From Micrococcales bacterium UBA7472 (GTDB lineage: Bacteria > Actinomycetota > Actinomycetes > Actinomycetales > Microbacteriaceae), in NCBI GenBank assembly GCA_002478545.1, contig DLOY01000077.1, positions 1 to 34,453 of the forward strand: a stretch of DNA of 34,453 bases. Reading direction: 5' to 3'. Positions 7,550 through 16,336 of the stretch are shown here, piece after piece. Made by a program: the position numbers and the translations under genes. Each line of letters begins with the position of its first letter. Position 1 is the stretch's first letter. The notes beneath the pieces were generated by a model. It was not told the DNA's origin. It saw only the letters and a list, made by a program, of their open reading frames with translations, and did not search any database.

Positions 7550-9311
7550 GGCTAGGCCACCTTGTCTGGCTCCGGTCTAAGTGAGCTGAGCCACTGTGTT
7601 GCCCGCCAATATCCAAAATCTTTGCAAGATTTCCAATCAGACTCTTGTTTTGAGTTGCCAATTCAGAAGCGAAAAAGGCAACGCTCGCCCTCTGATCTGG
7701 TGATAGTGAGTAATTGGAGTCTCGAATCTCAAGCAAGGCATTCAGCGCAATGTCTGGCCGCACACTTATGAGTTTCGAATCCTCCAAGTGCTTATAAACA
7801 TGTCGAAATTGTCGACGAATTCCGTCGAGTCCGTCGGGGACATAGGCGCAAAATTCACCTCCTACAGAAGCGAGCTCTAGCATGCCAGTCGAGTCGTAAC
7901 AAAAGACTGGGAACCAATTTTTCTGCTGAGTTGCCAGAGCCACACCGTTGGGAGAAAAGCTCAGCAGATTACTGTTATTGCAGTTCTGACGAATATGGTC
8001 TAAGGCCCACTCGGGAGTTGCCGGATGAGGTCTGACCAATACCCTACAGCCGGCGTCAACAAGTGATGAGACCAAATTGGATATCTTTCCAAAGTAATCC
8101 TCATTAGTCAGATCGACGTCAGACTCGACCTGCAACCAGTTTGCATCCCGAAGAATCACGAGAAACCCAGTCCTGATTCTCTTGGATGATAGGGCCTTAA
8201 TTGGCTTCAAAACCCCCAGGGCAATGGAGTTTCTACCGGCGCTCCAACCCCAAGTTAGGAAGGAGTCAGAAAGCCAAGTCTCTGGGTAAAAATGGGAGTT
8301 CTCCGAGGTTCCGTAATTGTTACCATGCTGGCCAACAACGTACCGGACAGCGTTCCAATGGCAAGAAAGATAATTCTTAAAATCGTCATCAGTATCAAAG
8401 TTATTGGAAGTAAAAACAGTTCTTGGAGACTGGGGCCAGCCCATGCCAATTAAATATCTCTTCTCTGAATTTTCGTTCTGAAGGAGACTCACTGGAAGGA
8501 GTAGCTTCAGGCTCTCCCTAACAAGATCCTCAACCGATTGAGCATAAAACTCGCCATGAGGCAATGGGTTATATGAGACATAGGCCCTCTCTTGCCTTAA
8601 CTCAGTTAGCAATGGAATTTGCCCCAGCATCAAAGAGAGAAGCGCTTCTCGCTTTCTACCTAGGTATGAGCCGATGATCAAATGACTAGATTTGCGGGTT
8701 AGCGTTGACAACAGCTGCGCAATTAGAACGTACAGGCGCTTAACTAAACCTGACTCCTGAGACTTTTCCTGCGGCTCCGAAATCTTGAGGTCGATTTGAA
8801 ACTCAGCCGACGATTTCATCAGAATCAATGAGGCATCTATGTAGTTTGAAAATTGAGACTGAACTAGGAGTTTGTAACTCTCAAAGCTATTTCGAGGTGC
8901 CTTGAAGACGTACCTATCTGGACAGGCTGCGAGAACTATTGCACCTTCTACTTTGTCGATTTGGACCAGAGTCCGAGCCAGCCTGCCAGCCAGCGCTGTG
9001 CATAGGTGCCCGACCAATGCCTGAGTTTGATTTAGGTCTATCGTGCAACCGCGAGCTTCTTCCAGAATCGGCCGTGCGAGACTAATCGCGATCTTGTATA
9101 GCTCAAGACGCTTAACTGCGGTCGCTTTCCACCAGTCCGAATTTCTGTCACCCAAGGACAGATATTTACATGCGCATGCAGGGCCGTCTGAAGTGTGCTC
9201 CCGAAAAGCTTTCCAACTGAGGAACAAATTTCTATTCTCACGTGAGTTGCAGTCGGGTACCGAGCCCTCAATGCCAAGGTGAACCAAAAAAGGCTTAGAG
9301 TTGTTCGCCAT
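7542..9311 (-). CDS. LIC12162-family putative surface-carbohydrate transferase
   Basis: A soluble protein of 589 residues with no signal peptide or membrane spans. I recognise the general layout of the LIC12162 family, a group of putative transferases in O-antigen and related loci. Seen here are a short N-terminal strand (FLVHLGIEGS), a LMLGQIP segment mid-protein, a GQHGNNYGTSE motif near residue 330 followed by DSFLTWGW, and then RDANW and a C-terminal GT-B-like half with RPHPATPEW and FCYDSTGMLELA. The last pattern resembles the donor domain of CDP-glycerol or KDO-type transferases. The N-terminal part departs from family members I recall. The biochemical function of the family is not established to my knowledge. 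The ATG at 9311 lies 11 bases after the 2-epimerase gene. Confidence 0.65.
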   Translation of the reverse strand: MANNSKPFLVHLGIEGSVPDCNSRENRNLFLSWKAFREHTSDGPACACKYLSLGDRNSDWWKATAVKRLELYKIAISLARPILEEARGCTIDLNQTQALVGHLCTALAGRLARTLVQIDKVEGAIVLAACPDRYVFKAPRNSFESYKLLVQSQFSNYIDASLILMKSSAEFQIDLKISEPQEKSQESGLVKRLYVLIAQLLSTLTRKSSHLIIGSYLGRKREALLSLMLGQIPLLTELRQERAYVSYNPLPHGEFYAQSVEDLVRESLKLLLPVSLLQNENSEKRYLIGMGWPQSPRTVFTSNNFDTDDDFKNYLSCHWNAVRYVVGQHGNNYGTSENSHFYPETWLSDSFLTWGWSAGRNSIALGVLKPIKALSSKRIRTGFLVILRDANWLQVESDVDLTNEDYFGKISNLVSSLVDAGCRVLVRPHPATPEWALDHIRQNCNNSNLLSFSPNGVALATQQKNWFPVFCYDSTGMLELASVGGEFCAYVPDGLDGIRRQFRHVYKHLEDSKLISVRPDIALNALLEIRDSNYSLSPDQRASVAFFASELATQNKSLIGNLAKILDIGGQHSGSAHLDRSQTRWPSLE

Positions 9312-9322
9312 TTGGCTACTCT

Positions 9323-10462
9323 TTAGATCTTCGATTTCTCAGTCTTCGAGTGTAGGCCTCGCCAGGTGACCGCCAGCTCGCAAGTTGACAATAAGAAGTT
9401 GAGCACGTTATCGGAAAACCGACTTTGCTCATAACCCTCTGGAAGACGGCCTGGGCTTCTCGAGACTTGAGCAAGTTCGATTTGATTAAGTAGCTGACTA
9501 GATTGCAGAGAAGAGATGCTGAGAGTGCCCGCCTCAAGCCCCTCAGGGCGCTCCATAGAATCACGCAACGTGACAGCTGGGAAATTCATTATCGACGACT
9601 CTTCGCTTATTGTCCCGGAATCAGAAATGACACACTTGGCATTCAGCTGCAGTTGGTTGTAGTCCAGATAGCCAAAGGGTTCATGGAAGGTGATGCCTTC
9701 AATGTCAGCGTTCGGCAGTTCTTCCAGTCTCTTTCGGGTGCGAGGATGGGTGGAGACCATGATTGGTAGGTTCCACTCATCACGGATCGCAGCAAGTGCT
9801 TTCAAAACCTGCTCTAGTCGATTCGGGAAATCCACATTTTCTTGACGGTGGATACTAACTAAGAAATATCCCTTCGGAGTCAGCTTCAAGTCGTTCAAAA
9901 TCGAGCTGGACTCTATACGGCTCTTATAGTGAGTAAAGATTTCCAGCATTGGAGATCCGGTCTTGTGGATAAATCTTGGGTGAATACCCTCTGCTAGGAG
10001 ATTTCTCATCGAATAGTCGTTGTAAGGAAGATTGAATGTTGATACGTGATCAACCATTCGCCTGTTCAGCTCTTCCGGAACATTGTTATCAAAGGAACGG
10101 TTGCCGGCTTCCATGTGATAAACGGGAATCTGCATGCGCTCTGCAACCACGGCAGCGATTGCCGAGTTTGTATCACCCAAAATCATTACGGCGTCTGGCT
10201 TGACATCAAGAAACACTTTTTCGGCCTTCCGCAGAGTCTCACCCATGACTGTTCCCATGGAGCTAGCCTCGACATTCAAAAAGTAGTCGGGTTGCCGAAG
10301 TTGCAGATCTTCAAAGAAGACGTCGTTAAGTTTTGGGTCGTAATTCTGACCGGTGTGGACTAAAACGTGGTCGGTGAACTGATCCAATTTTGGAATCAGT
10401 CTTGAGAGCCTGATGATTTCTGGCCTGGTGCCAACTATCGTGACGACTTTGAGCTTTCTCAC
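9323..10462 (-). CDS. UDP-N-acetyl(amino)hexose 2-epimerase, non-hydrolysing WecB family
   Basis: A GT-B fold epimerase of 379 residues that inverts C2 of a UDP-HexNAc by anti-elimination and re-addition of UDP. Motifs are VGTRPEIIRLS (residues 10-20), LGDTNSA with Asp97, HMEAGNRS with Glu118, VPEELNRR, SIHRQENV and, in the C-terminal half, SDSGTISEES. It sits immediately after a CapE-like dehydratase and an RmlD-like reductase, so it most likely acts third, on a UDP-6-deoxy-L-HexNAc (as FnlC/CapG or WbvD do) rather than on UDP-GlcNAc. The start is GTG at 10462 in a 4-base GTGA overlap with the dehydratase gene. Confidence 0.9.
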   Translation of the reverse strand: MRKLKVVTIVGTRPEIIRLSRLIPKLDQFTDHVLVHTGQNYDPKLNDVFFEDLQLRQPDYFLNVEASSMGTVMGETLRKAEKVFLDVKPDAVMILGDTNSAIAAVVAERMQIPVYHMEAGNRSFDNNVPEELNRRMVDHVSTFNLPYNDYSMRNLLAEGIHPRFIHKTGSPMLEIFTHYKSRIESSSILNDLKLTPKGYFLVSIHRQENVDFPNRLEQVLKALAAIRDEWNLPIMVSTHPRTRKRLEELPNADIEGITFHEPFGYLDYNQLQLNAKCVISDSGTISEESSIMNFPAVTLRDSMERPEGLEAGTLSISSLQSSQLLNQIELAQVSRSPGRLPEGYEQSRFSDNVLNFLLSTCELAVTWRGLHSKTEKSKI

Positions 10463-11481
10463 AACCCTAGCTCCAACCTCACCTCAGGGATGGTTAGCAA
10501 AAGCTTCTTTACGCCTTCAACGTTCAGCCGATTGGTATTGTGTGAAGTGTAAGCATCTAAGCTCTCGGATCTTGATTCCCCTTCTTCAAAGTAGACAGAG
10601 TAATTCAGGTCCCTGGCATCTAACGGGACTCGGAAGTATCCCCCAAGGTCCTCTGCCTTTACCCTCTCCTCTGTGCTAAGAAGCGACTCGTATAGCTTCT
10701 CACCGTGACGGAAGCCTATGTTTTGGATCTGATCCTTGGATCCACCAAACATTTCAATCAACGCTAGCGCTAAATCCTCGATAGTGGATGCAGGAGCCTT
10801 TCGAACAAAGAGGTCGCCAGTCGTTGCATGCTCGAATGCGTATTCGACTAGGTCAACCGACTCAGCGAGAGACATTAAGAACCTGGTCATAGTCGGGTCG
10901 GTAACTGTGATCGGCTTTCCAGCTTTAATTTGAGATATGAAAAGTGGGATTACTGATCCGCGCGAATACATGACATTTCCGTAACGCGTAACGGAAATAG
11001 TTGTGTTGGAGTCCTGGTAATCACGAGCAAATGCTTGTGCGGTCTTTTCCATCAAAGCTTTAGACATGCCCATGGCGTTGATTGGGTAGACAGCTTTATC
11101 GGTGCTTAGGCACACAACGCCTTTGACGTCATTCTCAACAGCAGAACGAAGAATATTGGCAGAGCCGTTGATGTTTGTCTTGACAGCTTCCAATGGAAAA
11201 AACTCTGCGGAAGGGACTTGCTTTAGGGCGGCTGCATGGAAAATTAGGTCAGAGCCGCGAACCACACGCTCGACTGACTCAGCATCTCTAGTGTCTCCAA
11301 TAAAGAATCTAACCCGAGCGTCGCCCATTGCGTGGCGCATTGCATCCTGCTTAGCCTCGTCTCGGCTAAAGATTCGGATCTCACCAATATCCTTGGATAG
11401 CAGATACTTCGCCATCGTCGAACCAAATGAACCGGTACCGCCGGTAATGACGACCGTGGAGCCTTTGACTTTACGAACCAT
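10459..11481 (-). CDS. UDP-GlcNAc 5-inverting 4,6-dehydratase (CapE/WbjB/FnlA-type)
   Basis: An extended SDR of 340 residues that dehydrates UDP-GlcNAc at C4/C6 and inverts C5, feeding UDP-L-FucNAc, L-RhaNAc and L-QuiNAc routes. The Rossmann loop TGGTGSFG lies at 13-20, HAAALKQVP at 82-90 and STDKAVYP at 126-133. In place of the usual tyrosine it has M137-x3-K141, matching the Ser-Met-Lys triad known for CapE. VTRYGNVMYSRGSVIP and the C-terminal LGGYFRVPLD also fit. The ATG start has AGGTGA just upstream. It is followed, with a 4-base overlap, by the 2-epimerase gene. Confidence 0.92.
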   Translation of the reverse strand: MVRKVKGSTVVITGGTGSFGSTMAKYLLSKDIGEIRIFSRDEAKQDAMRHAMGDARVRFFIGDTRDAESVERVVRGSDLIFHAAALKQVPSAEFFPLEAVKTNINGSANILRSAVENDVKGVVCLSTDKAVYPINAMGMSKALMEKTAQAFARDYQDSNTTISVTRYGNVMYSRGSVIPLFISQIKAGKPITVTDPTMTRFLMSLAESVDLVEYAFEHATTGDLFVRKAPASTIEDLALALIEMFGGSKDQIQNIGFRHGEKLYESLLSTEERVKAEDLGGYFRVPLDARDLNYSVYFEEGESRSESLDAYTSHNTNRLNVEGVKKLLLTIPEVRLELGL

Positions 11482-11499
11482 TTGTCACCTCTAACTGCA

Positions 11500-12369
11500 C
11501 TAGTTTGGCAGGTCTGCGCAGATTTCGTCGACCATCTGCCTGATTGTCGGAAGAGCTGAATACCCCGCTGCCGCAAACAAGGACTTGTTGAAATCTTGAT
11601 TTTCCGTGCTTAGGGTGCGATCGACTGCCGTCAATGTAGTGGTGGCAGTAACCGTCACATCCACGCGCCCGAGAGCCTCGAGCACCATGCGCACCAATTG
11701 GTCCTTGCTGACCTGATCCGCTGGTACTAAGTGGTGAACACCCGGCCTAAATAGATTATTTGAGACAATTCCGAGAACAATCTTCCCAAATGCCTTCGAG
11801 GACAAGCCATTCCATTGATGATCCGTGTAACCGGATATCTCAGCCCCCTGTGGCTGTTGGCGCACCCACTCGAAGAAAAGAGAGTTTCTCCCAAGTTCAG
11901 GACCGATTAGCGAGCAGCGAAGGTGCATAACGCTAGCTGACGCTATTTCTCCAATACTTTTAGTCTTGCCATAGACATCCGCCGCATCATGTGGCGCAGA
12001 TTCCCTATAACCGCCAACAAGCCCGCTGTACACGCAGTCTGTTGCCACTTGAATGACCCTTACGCCTGAATCAAAGGCGACTCTCGCAAGCTCTGCGGGA
12101 AAGCTGACGTTCAAGCGGTTAGCGCTCGCTCTACTCGCAGGTGACGATTCGTCAATTCGAGATTTGGTCAGCCCTACGCAATTGATTACGTAATCCCCCG
12201 GCTCAAGACTCGCGGACTTGAAAAGATTTGCGACGTCGAGGCTTTCGGCATCGAATCGAATGCCTGACGTTCTTGATGCAGTAAGAAGTTCAAATCTTGA
12301 ATGTTTTAGCGCTTCCACGACCGCCGAACCCAGCATTCCAGTAGAACCAAGGACTAGTACCTTAGCCAT
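11500..12369 (-). CDS. RmlD-like SDR, probable UDP-4-keto-6-deoxy-L-HexNAc 4-reductase
   Basis: An NADPH-dependent sugar-nucleotide reductase of the dTDP-4-dehydrorhamnose reductase type, 289 residues. The Rossmann motif GSTGMLG is at residues 8-14, ATDCVYSG carries Thr110-Asp111 and YGKTK gives Tyr133 and Lys137. It lacks the C-terminal cupin domain of CapF/FnlB, which argues for a WbvR-like reductase (UDP-L-RhaNAc, then UDP-L-QuiNAc after 2-epimerisation) rather than the L-FucNAc reductase. An upstream TTG at 12378 would add MST, but ATG 12369 is preferred. The gene overlaps the preceding GT4 and lies 18 bases before the dehydratase gene. Confidence 0.85.
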   Translation of the reverse strand: MAKVLVLGSTGMLGSAVVEALKHSRFELLTASRTSGIRFDAESLDVANLFKSASLEPGDYVINCVGLTKSRIDESSPASRASANRLNVSFPAELARVAFDSGVRVIQVATDCVYSGLVGGYRESAPHDAADVYGKTKSIGEIASASVMHLRCSLIGPELGRNSLFFEWVRQQPQGAEISGYTDHQWNGLSSKAFGKIVLGIVSNNLFRPGVHHLVPADQVSKDQLVRMVLEALGRVDVTVTATTTLTAVDRTLSTENQDFNKSLFAAAGYSALPTIRQMVDEICADLPN

Positions 12370-13552
12370 AGTGCTCAACCAACTTTCGCAGTCTTGTCTC
12401 GAATGCCTTTATGGCCTGAATCCTAGAAAACTTTTCCGCTAAAAGTATCTGGTTTCCCTTACCCAGGACATTTAGATCAGGGTTTGATGCCATTTGCAGA
12501 GCGTCACGCATAACCTGCTCAGGTGTTTCTGAATACCGTATCCCCGCAACTTCACCAAAAGTTAGCTCCAGTCCCCTCAACCTCGTAGTTGCAACGGCTA
12601 AGCCAGTGGCTAGGTACTGAATCACCTTGTTTGGAAAGGCAGCATTTGAAACCAGCGAAGACTGCATTGGGTTCACAGCAACATCTGCTACTGCTAGGTA
12701 CCCGGGCAACTCATTGAAGCCGACAAAGCCAGTAAACAAAACTCTGTTTTGGAGCCCCAGGGCTGTCACCTGTTGGCGGAGCTCTTGATCTTGCTCTCCG
12801 CCCCCGATCAGCAGTAAAACAGTGTTCTGTTGTGCGGATCTTGAAAACTCATCGACCAGTTGGGGAAGCCCAGAGAAATAGAAAAAGCTCCCCATGTAGA
12901 GAATCACCTTGGATTCGACTGCGATTCCAAGCCTGGATCGGATCTGGTTTCGCTGCGACTTGCCAGAGGCAAAATGAGAAAGATCAATCGGTGGCAGATC
13001 TACAGAAGTTTTTGTTGAATTGGCACCGAGGCTTTTGCAGTATTCAGCCATCGCTGGATTGTTAGCTGAGACCGCCGAGGCATTTCGGTAAATGAATTTC
13101 TCCGAAGCAAGGATTAATCGTGAGAAAACGCTTTTTCGAATCAGGTGCGAAACATCCAATGCACGAAAAACAAAAGGAATTCCCAGTCTCGAACAGACTT
13201 TAAGAGCTTGCCAACCTGAAGTTGGCACAGAGAAGCAAACAACCGCATCAGGCCTAAAGTCTTTAATCACCGCAGTAAAACTTCTCTTGAACGACAGGGC
13301 TGTCTTCAAGCGCCCCAGCAAGTTGCCAGCAGCGTTTTGCGGCGTGTAAAGAGTTAGGTTTTGGCTCGGCAACACGCGACCTGGAACCTTCGCCTTCCAG
13401 CCAAGTGCTCTTACCTCAGAGAATGACAATCCCTCCGGAAACTGAACAAAGCCAACTTCGTGCCCCAAGGCTGCCAGATGCTCTGGAAACTCATGCATCT
13501 CGAAAATGGGTTTTTCGAGGTAGTTGACTTCGTGCAGAAAGAGAATTCTCAA
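12362..13552 (-). CDS. Glycosyltransferase family 4
   Basis: A GT-B fold glycosyltransferase of 396 residues, WbuB-like in layout. The N-terminal domain starts MRILFLHEVNY and includes HLAALGHEVGFV. The donor domain shows ILYMGSFFYFSGLPQLVD, LLLIGGGEQDQEL, VLFTGFVGFNELPGYLAVADV and FPNKVIQYLATGLAVATT, where the usual second E-x7-E glutamate pattern is relaxed (K-x8-A). GT4 enzymes of this type often transfer 6-deoxy-amino sugars in loci with CapE/F/G-type genes, so the adjacent UDP-L-HexNAc genes may supply its donor; that link is inference. The start is TTG at 13552 with AGGG upstream, 9 bases after the GT-C gene. Confidence 0.88.
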   Translation of the reverse strand: MRILFLHEVNYLEKPIFEMHEFPEHLAALGHEVGFVQFPEGLSFSEVRALGWKAKVPGRVLPSQNLTLYTPQNAAGNLLGRLKTALSFKRSFTAVIKDFRPDAVVCFSVPTSGWQALKVCSRLGIPFVFRALDVSHLIRKSVFSRLILASEKFIYRNASAVSANNPAMAEYCKSLGANSTKTSVDLPPIDLSHFASGKSQRNQIRSRLGIAVESKVILYMGSFFYFSGLPQLVDEFSRSAQQNTVLLLIGGGEQDQELRQQVTALGLQNRVLFTGFVGFNELPGYLAVADVAVNPMQSSLVSNAAFPNKVIQYLATGLAVATTRLRGLELTFGEVAGIRYSETPEQVMRDALQMASNPDLNVLGKGNQILLAEKFSRIQAIKAFETRLRKLVEHYG

Positions 13553-13561
13553 AAGCCCTAC

Positions 13562-15271
13562 TTACTTTATGCGATGAAGCGTGTAACCCTCACCGGGAAT
13601 GGTTTCAAGAACTGGACCGGAATAAGTGAGGTCACCAGTCACGAGAATGTAAGTTGTTCCCTCTGGAACTAGGGATGCGTCCAACACTGAAGTCGCACCG
13701 AATAGGTCATATTTGACAGCCGCTGAGTCTGCCCAGATGGCAACGTTGGTAGCTTCAAAACGAGATGTGGCCACAATCCAGGTGGAGTCAATCTGATCAG
13801 GGGTGAGATTCGCCCGCAGATACTGCCCAGCTCTGTCTTGCGCGTTTAACTCACCACGGAACCCTTGGTACTGATCTTGGATTTGATAACCAGTGCCGAT
13901 CATTGTAACCGGCAGAAGGCCAATCAAAACCAGCGGGGTGTACTTAGGGAAGAAGGCAAAAACAATCAGCGAAGCGAAACTAAATAATGCTGCCGCATTG
14001 AATACGTCCTGGTTCACAACCAAACCAGCAAGGTTTGGTGCGTCAGCAATCTGAATAGTCAAAGTTCCAAAGAATCCTGAGAATGCAGGAGTTATAAGAA
14101 TCAACATAACTACTGCGAGAGGAGCTCTGACCCAGATCTTGGTGTCCGCCATGAACTTGGAGGTCAGAGCGGCAAGGCCTGCCATCGGCACTATCACAAA
14201 CAAGAAGTCGTAATAGCGCTCAAGAACACGGGTGGTGTGGTCGTCACCAGATCCGGTAATCCAGCCGGTGAACATGACAATTTCAATAACCAGGCTGAAT
14301 AGCCAAATAAAAGCCTGAAGTGACAGGGCGGTGACCTTGGTTAGCTCGCGGGTCTTGACCAGCTCAATCACGCCCACCGTCACACCCAAAATCGCGACAC
14401 CCATGAGGGCAGAAATAGTCAACATGTGAATGTTCAATTGAATGCCGAAGAGCGAGATCACTCCATTTATTGGACTAGTCCCAACAGGAGAAGTGGCCAC
14501 TTCGGACGCGGTTCCTGAGCCCTTTGTCAATTCCGCAACCGTTCCAGAGTTTAGGTATTGACCGAAGAAGCCCAGAGCTTTTGGCCCAGCAACCAGGAAG
14601 CCAATCACAATGCGGCCAAGAATCGCGCCGACTGAAATTGCACCGATTGCCTTTAGCAAGGGGCCGAAACGATGCTTTGCATTTGTCAAGCCCAAAACAA
14701 CCAAGAAGATACCGATTGCGATGGCTGACAGCCAGGCGTGTGGCTTTACTAGCGATGTAATACCGATCAAAGCTCCAACCACCGCCCAATCTGTCCATGC
14801 GTAGCTGTCGGCCGACTTCAAGACTGCGGCGAAAACCAAGCTTAGAAAGAAGAAATACATGGACTCTGGCAAGAACATTGAGGTGTAGACGCTCAGCGGA
14901 GATAGCCCAGCCAAAACAGTGAATGCGAAGGCAATCCAGTAGTTCATGTATCGCTTTGCAACGATGAAGATAACCGTGAGGAAACCGACAAAAAAGACGA
15001 GGTTGAGTAACTTGCCACAGGTGTAAAACTCATCACCACAAAGGTTGGTCGAGGAGTAAACCAAGTTAAAGAGATAGTTCGAGAAGTCGCCCGCTGGGGA
15101 TGGATCCCAAGGAGCAGCTTTGCGAGCATTGATTGAGTAAAGGTATTCGTCACCCAAAATAGCCGGATTGACCTTCGCGACTCTTGAGTAAACCCAGGCG
15201 GCAACAGCAAGCATCGAGCCCGCAAACGCCAGGTTTTTCCAGTCTTTAATGGCGGAAACTAGGTTCTTCAA
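13562..15271 (-). CDS. Polytopic membrane glycosyltransferase, GT-C fold (ArnT/GT39/GT83-like)
   Basis: An integral membrane protein of 569 residues with about 11-13 hydrophobic segments, the first at roughly 13-30. The first extracytoplasmic loop carries ILGDEYLYS with Asp41-Glu42, the position and character of the GT-C catalytic acidic pair. The last ~70 residues are a soluble tail with a repeated TYILVTGDLTY-type strand pattern. GT-C enzymes use polyprenyl-phosphate sugars on the outer face of the membrane, and the gene next to it encodes a GtrB/DPM1-like enzyme that could make such a donor. The start is TTG at 15271 with AGGA 6 bases upstream. It could alternatively act as a polymerase-like protein. 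Confidence 0.75.
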   Translation of the reverse strand: MKNLVSAIKDWKNLAFAGSMLAVAAWVYSRVAKVNPAILGDEYLYSINARKAAPWDPSPAGDFSNYLFNLVYSSTNLCGDEFYTCGKLLNLVFFVGFLTVIFIVAKRYMNYWIAFAFTVLAGLSPLSVYTSMFLPESMYFFFLSLVFAAVLKSADSYAWTDWAVVGALIGITSLVKPHAWLSAIAIGIFLVVLGLTNAKHRFGPLLKAIGAISVGAILGRIVIGFLVAGPKALGFFGQYLNSGTVAELTKGSGTASEVATSPVGTSPINGVISLFGIQLNIHMLTISALMGVAILGVTVGVIELVKTRELTKVTALSLQAFIWLFSLVIEIVMFTGWITGSGDDHTTRVLERYYDFLFVIVPMAGLAALTSKFMADTKIWVRAPLAVVMLILITPAFSGFFGTLTIQIADAPNLAGLVVNQDVFNAAALFSFASLIVFAFFPKYTPLVLIGLLPVTMIGTGYQIQDQYQGFRGELNAQDRAGQYLRANLTPDQIDSTWIVATSRFEATNVAIWADSAAVKYDLFGATSVLDASLVPEGTTYILVTGDLTYSGPVLETIPGEGYTLHRIK

Positions 15272-15283
15272 GCCAATCCTCGA

Positions 15284-16228
15284 TTATCTCTTTTGTCTTG
15301 GAACTCTTGGTTCCGATTGAACGTCATAAGACAAGAATGAAAGTAGCAGCTGAACCCCAAGAATCAGGGCAACCGCGGAGAGAGTCACCTGACCGGCTGT
15401 GGTAGCGCGACCCGCCTCAGATGCCTCTAAATACCTAGAAATTCCAAACCATGCACCAAATATGGTGAATCCGACCCCGAATGGCAATTCGAAACTTGCA
15501 ACCGACCACTCGCGAAGGTAGTACTTGTAAAAAATGCGCTTCCAAAGGTTTACAGTGTGGCGCCATGGGAATTCGACCAAAACCTTGCGGATCTTGAGGT
15601 TACTCTTCTCGTCTGCGTATACGGCCGCCATAGGCACGTCAACAACAACAGCATTAGTGATGCTGAGCCTGAAAAGCAGATCCGATTCGAAGAAATAGGT
15701 CTTGCGAAGCTTGTCCAAGTGAATGGCGCTCAGAGCTTTTCGGTGAATGGCCGTGAAACCGTTGGTTGGATCGGTAATTGACCAATAACCCGAGGATACT
15801 TTGGACCAAAGTGAAAGAACGGCATTTCCGAAGATTCGAATTTTCGGCATAGCAAAGAGATTTTCAAGACTGTCGAAACGATTTCCCTTTGCATAGTCAG
15901 CTTCGCCATTGAGAACAGGGCGGGCGATTGTCTCAATCAGTCGAGGGTCCATTTGGCCATCGCCGTCAACCTTGACAACAACATCCATATCGTCGGCGAG
16001 AGCGGCCCGGTATCCGGTGATTACTGCTCCACCAACTCCTTGGTTGAATTCATGTCGAATAACTGCGACGCGCTTATCCTTGCATTTCGAGCTAACCAAT
16101 TCGCCAGATCCATCTGGGCAGGCATCGTCTACTACATAGATGCGTTCGACCTGCGGACCGATTCCAGCTAGAACGTCCAGAATGTGAGAGGTCACTCGGT
16201 ATGACGGAATAACTACTGCGAGACGCAC
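15284..16228 (-). CDS. GT2 polyprenyl-phosphate glycosyltransferase (GtrB/DPM1-like) with two C-terminal membrane segments
   Basis: Predicted to load a sugar from a nucleotide donor onto undecaprenyl phosphate at the cytoplasmic face. The GT-A domain begins VRLAVVIPSYR and has YVVDDACPDGSG, FNQGVGGAV and VVKVDGDGQMDP (DxD region). Then come GNRF and a DPTNGFTAI segment typical of DPM1/GtrB enzymes. Two hydrophobic helices near residues 240-260 and 280-300 anchor the protein. I place the start at GTG 16228: GGGGAG lies 6 bases upstream, while the longer frame (to 16300) would run through the putative promoter and add a non-family leader. It is the first gene of the long minus-strand run and precedes the GT-C gene. 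Confidence 0.87.
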   Translation of the reverse strand: MRLAVVIPSYRVTSHILDVLAGIGPQVERIYVVDDACPDGSGELVSSKCKDKRVAVIRHEFNQGVGGAVITGYRAALADDMDVVVKVDGDGQMDPRLIETIARPVLNGEADYAKGNRFDSLENLFAMPKIRIFGNAVLSLWSKVSSGYWSITDPTNGFTAIHRKALSAIHLDKLRKTYFFESDLLFRLSITNAVVVDVPMAAVYADEKSNLKIRKVLVEFPWRHTVNLWKRIFYKYYLREWSVASFELPFGVGFTIFGAWFGISRYLEASEAGRATTAGQVTLSAVALILGVQLLLSFLSYDVQSEPRVPRQKR

Positions 16229-16336
16229 AATAATCTCCCCTAATTCGACGATACCTAACTCTACCGAGCCAATGAATCCTGACAAACCTGAACCAAACAC
16301 TAATGTCTGGCTTTGGTAAACCTTAGGCTTGTCTCA
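16229..16336. promoter_or_regulatory. Divergent intergenic promoter region between the minus-strand glycan run and the ABC transporter
   Basis: On the minus strand TTGTCA (16285-16280), a 16-base spacer and TAGAGT (16263-16258) form a plausible sigma-70 type promoter, with an expected start near 16250 and a short leader before GTG 16228. On the plus strand CTGACA (16279-16284) followed after 16 bases by TAATGT (16301-16306) is a weaker candidate for the ABC gene. The two -35 elements overlap, so the units may compete or be co-regulated. Assignment is by consensus only. Confidence 0.35.
16235..16240 (-). promoter_or_regulatory. Ribosome binding site deciding the GTG 16228 start
   Basis: GGGGAG on the minus strand ends 6 bases before the GTG codon at 16228. 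Its spacing supports this internal start over the longer open frame reaching 16300. Confidence 0.6.

Noticed and set aside
16229..16300. N-terminal extension of the GtrB-like protein to 16300
   Set aside because: It would read through the putative promoter, adds a leader not seen in the family and ignores the GGGGAG site before GTG 16228.
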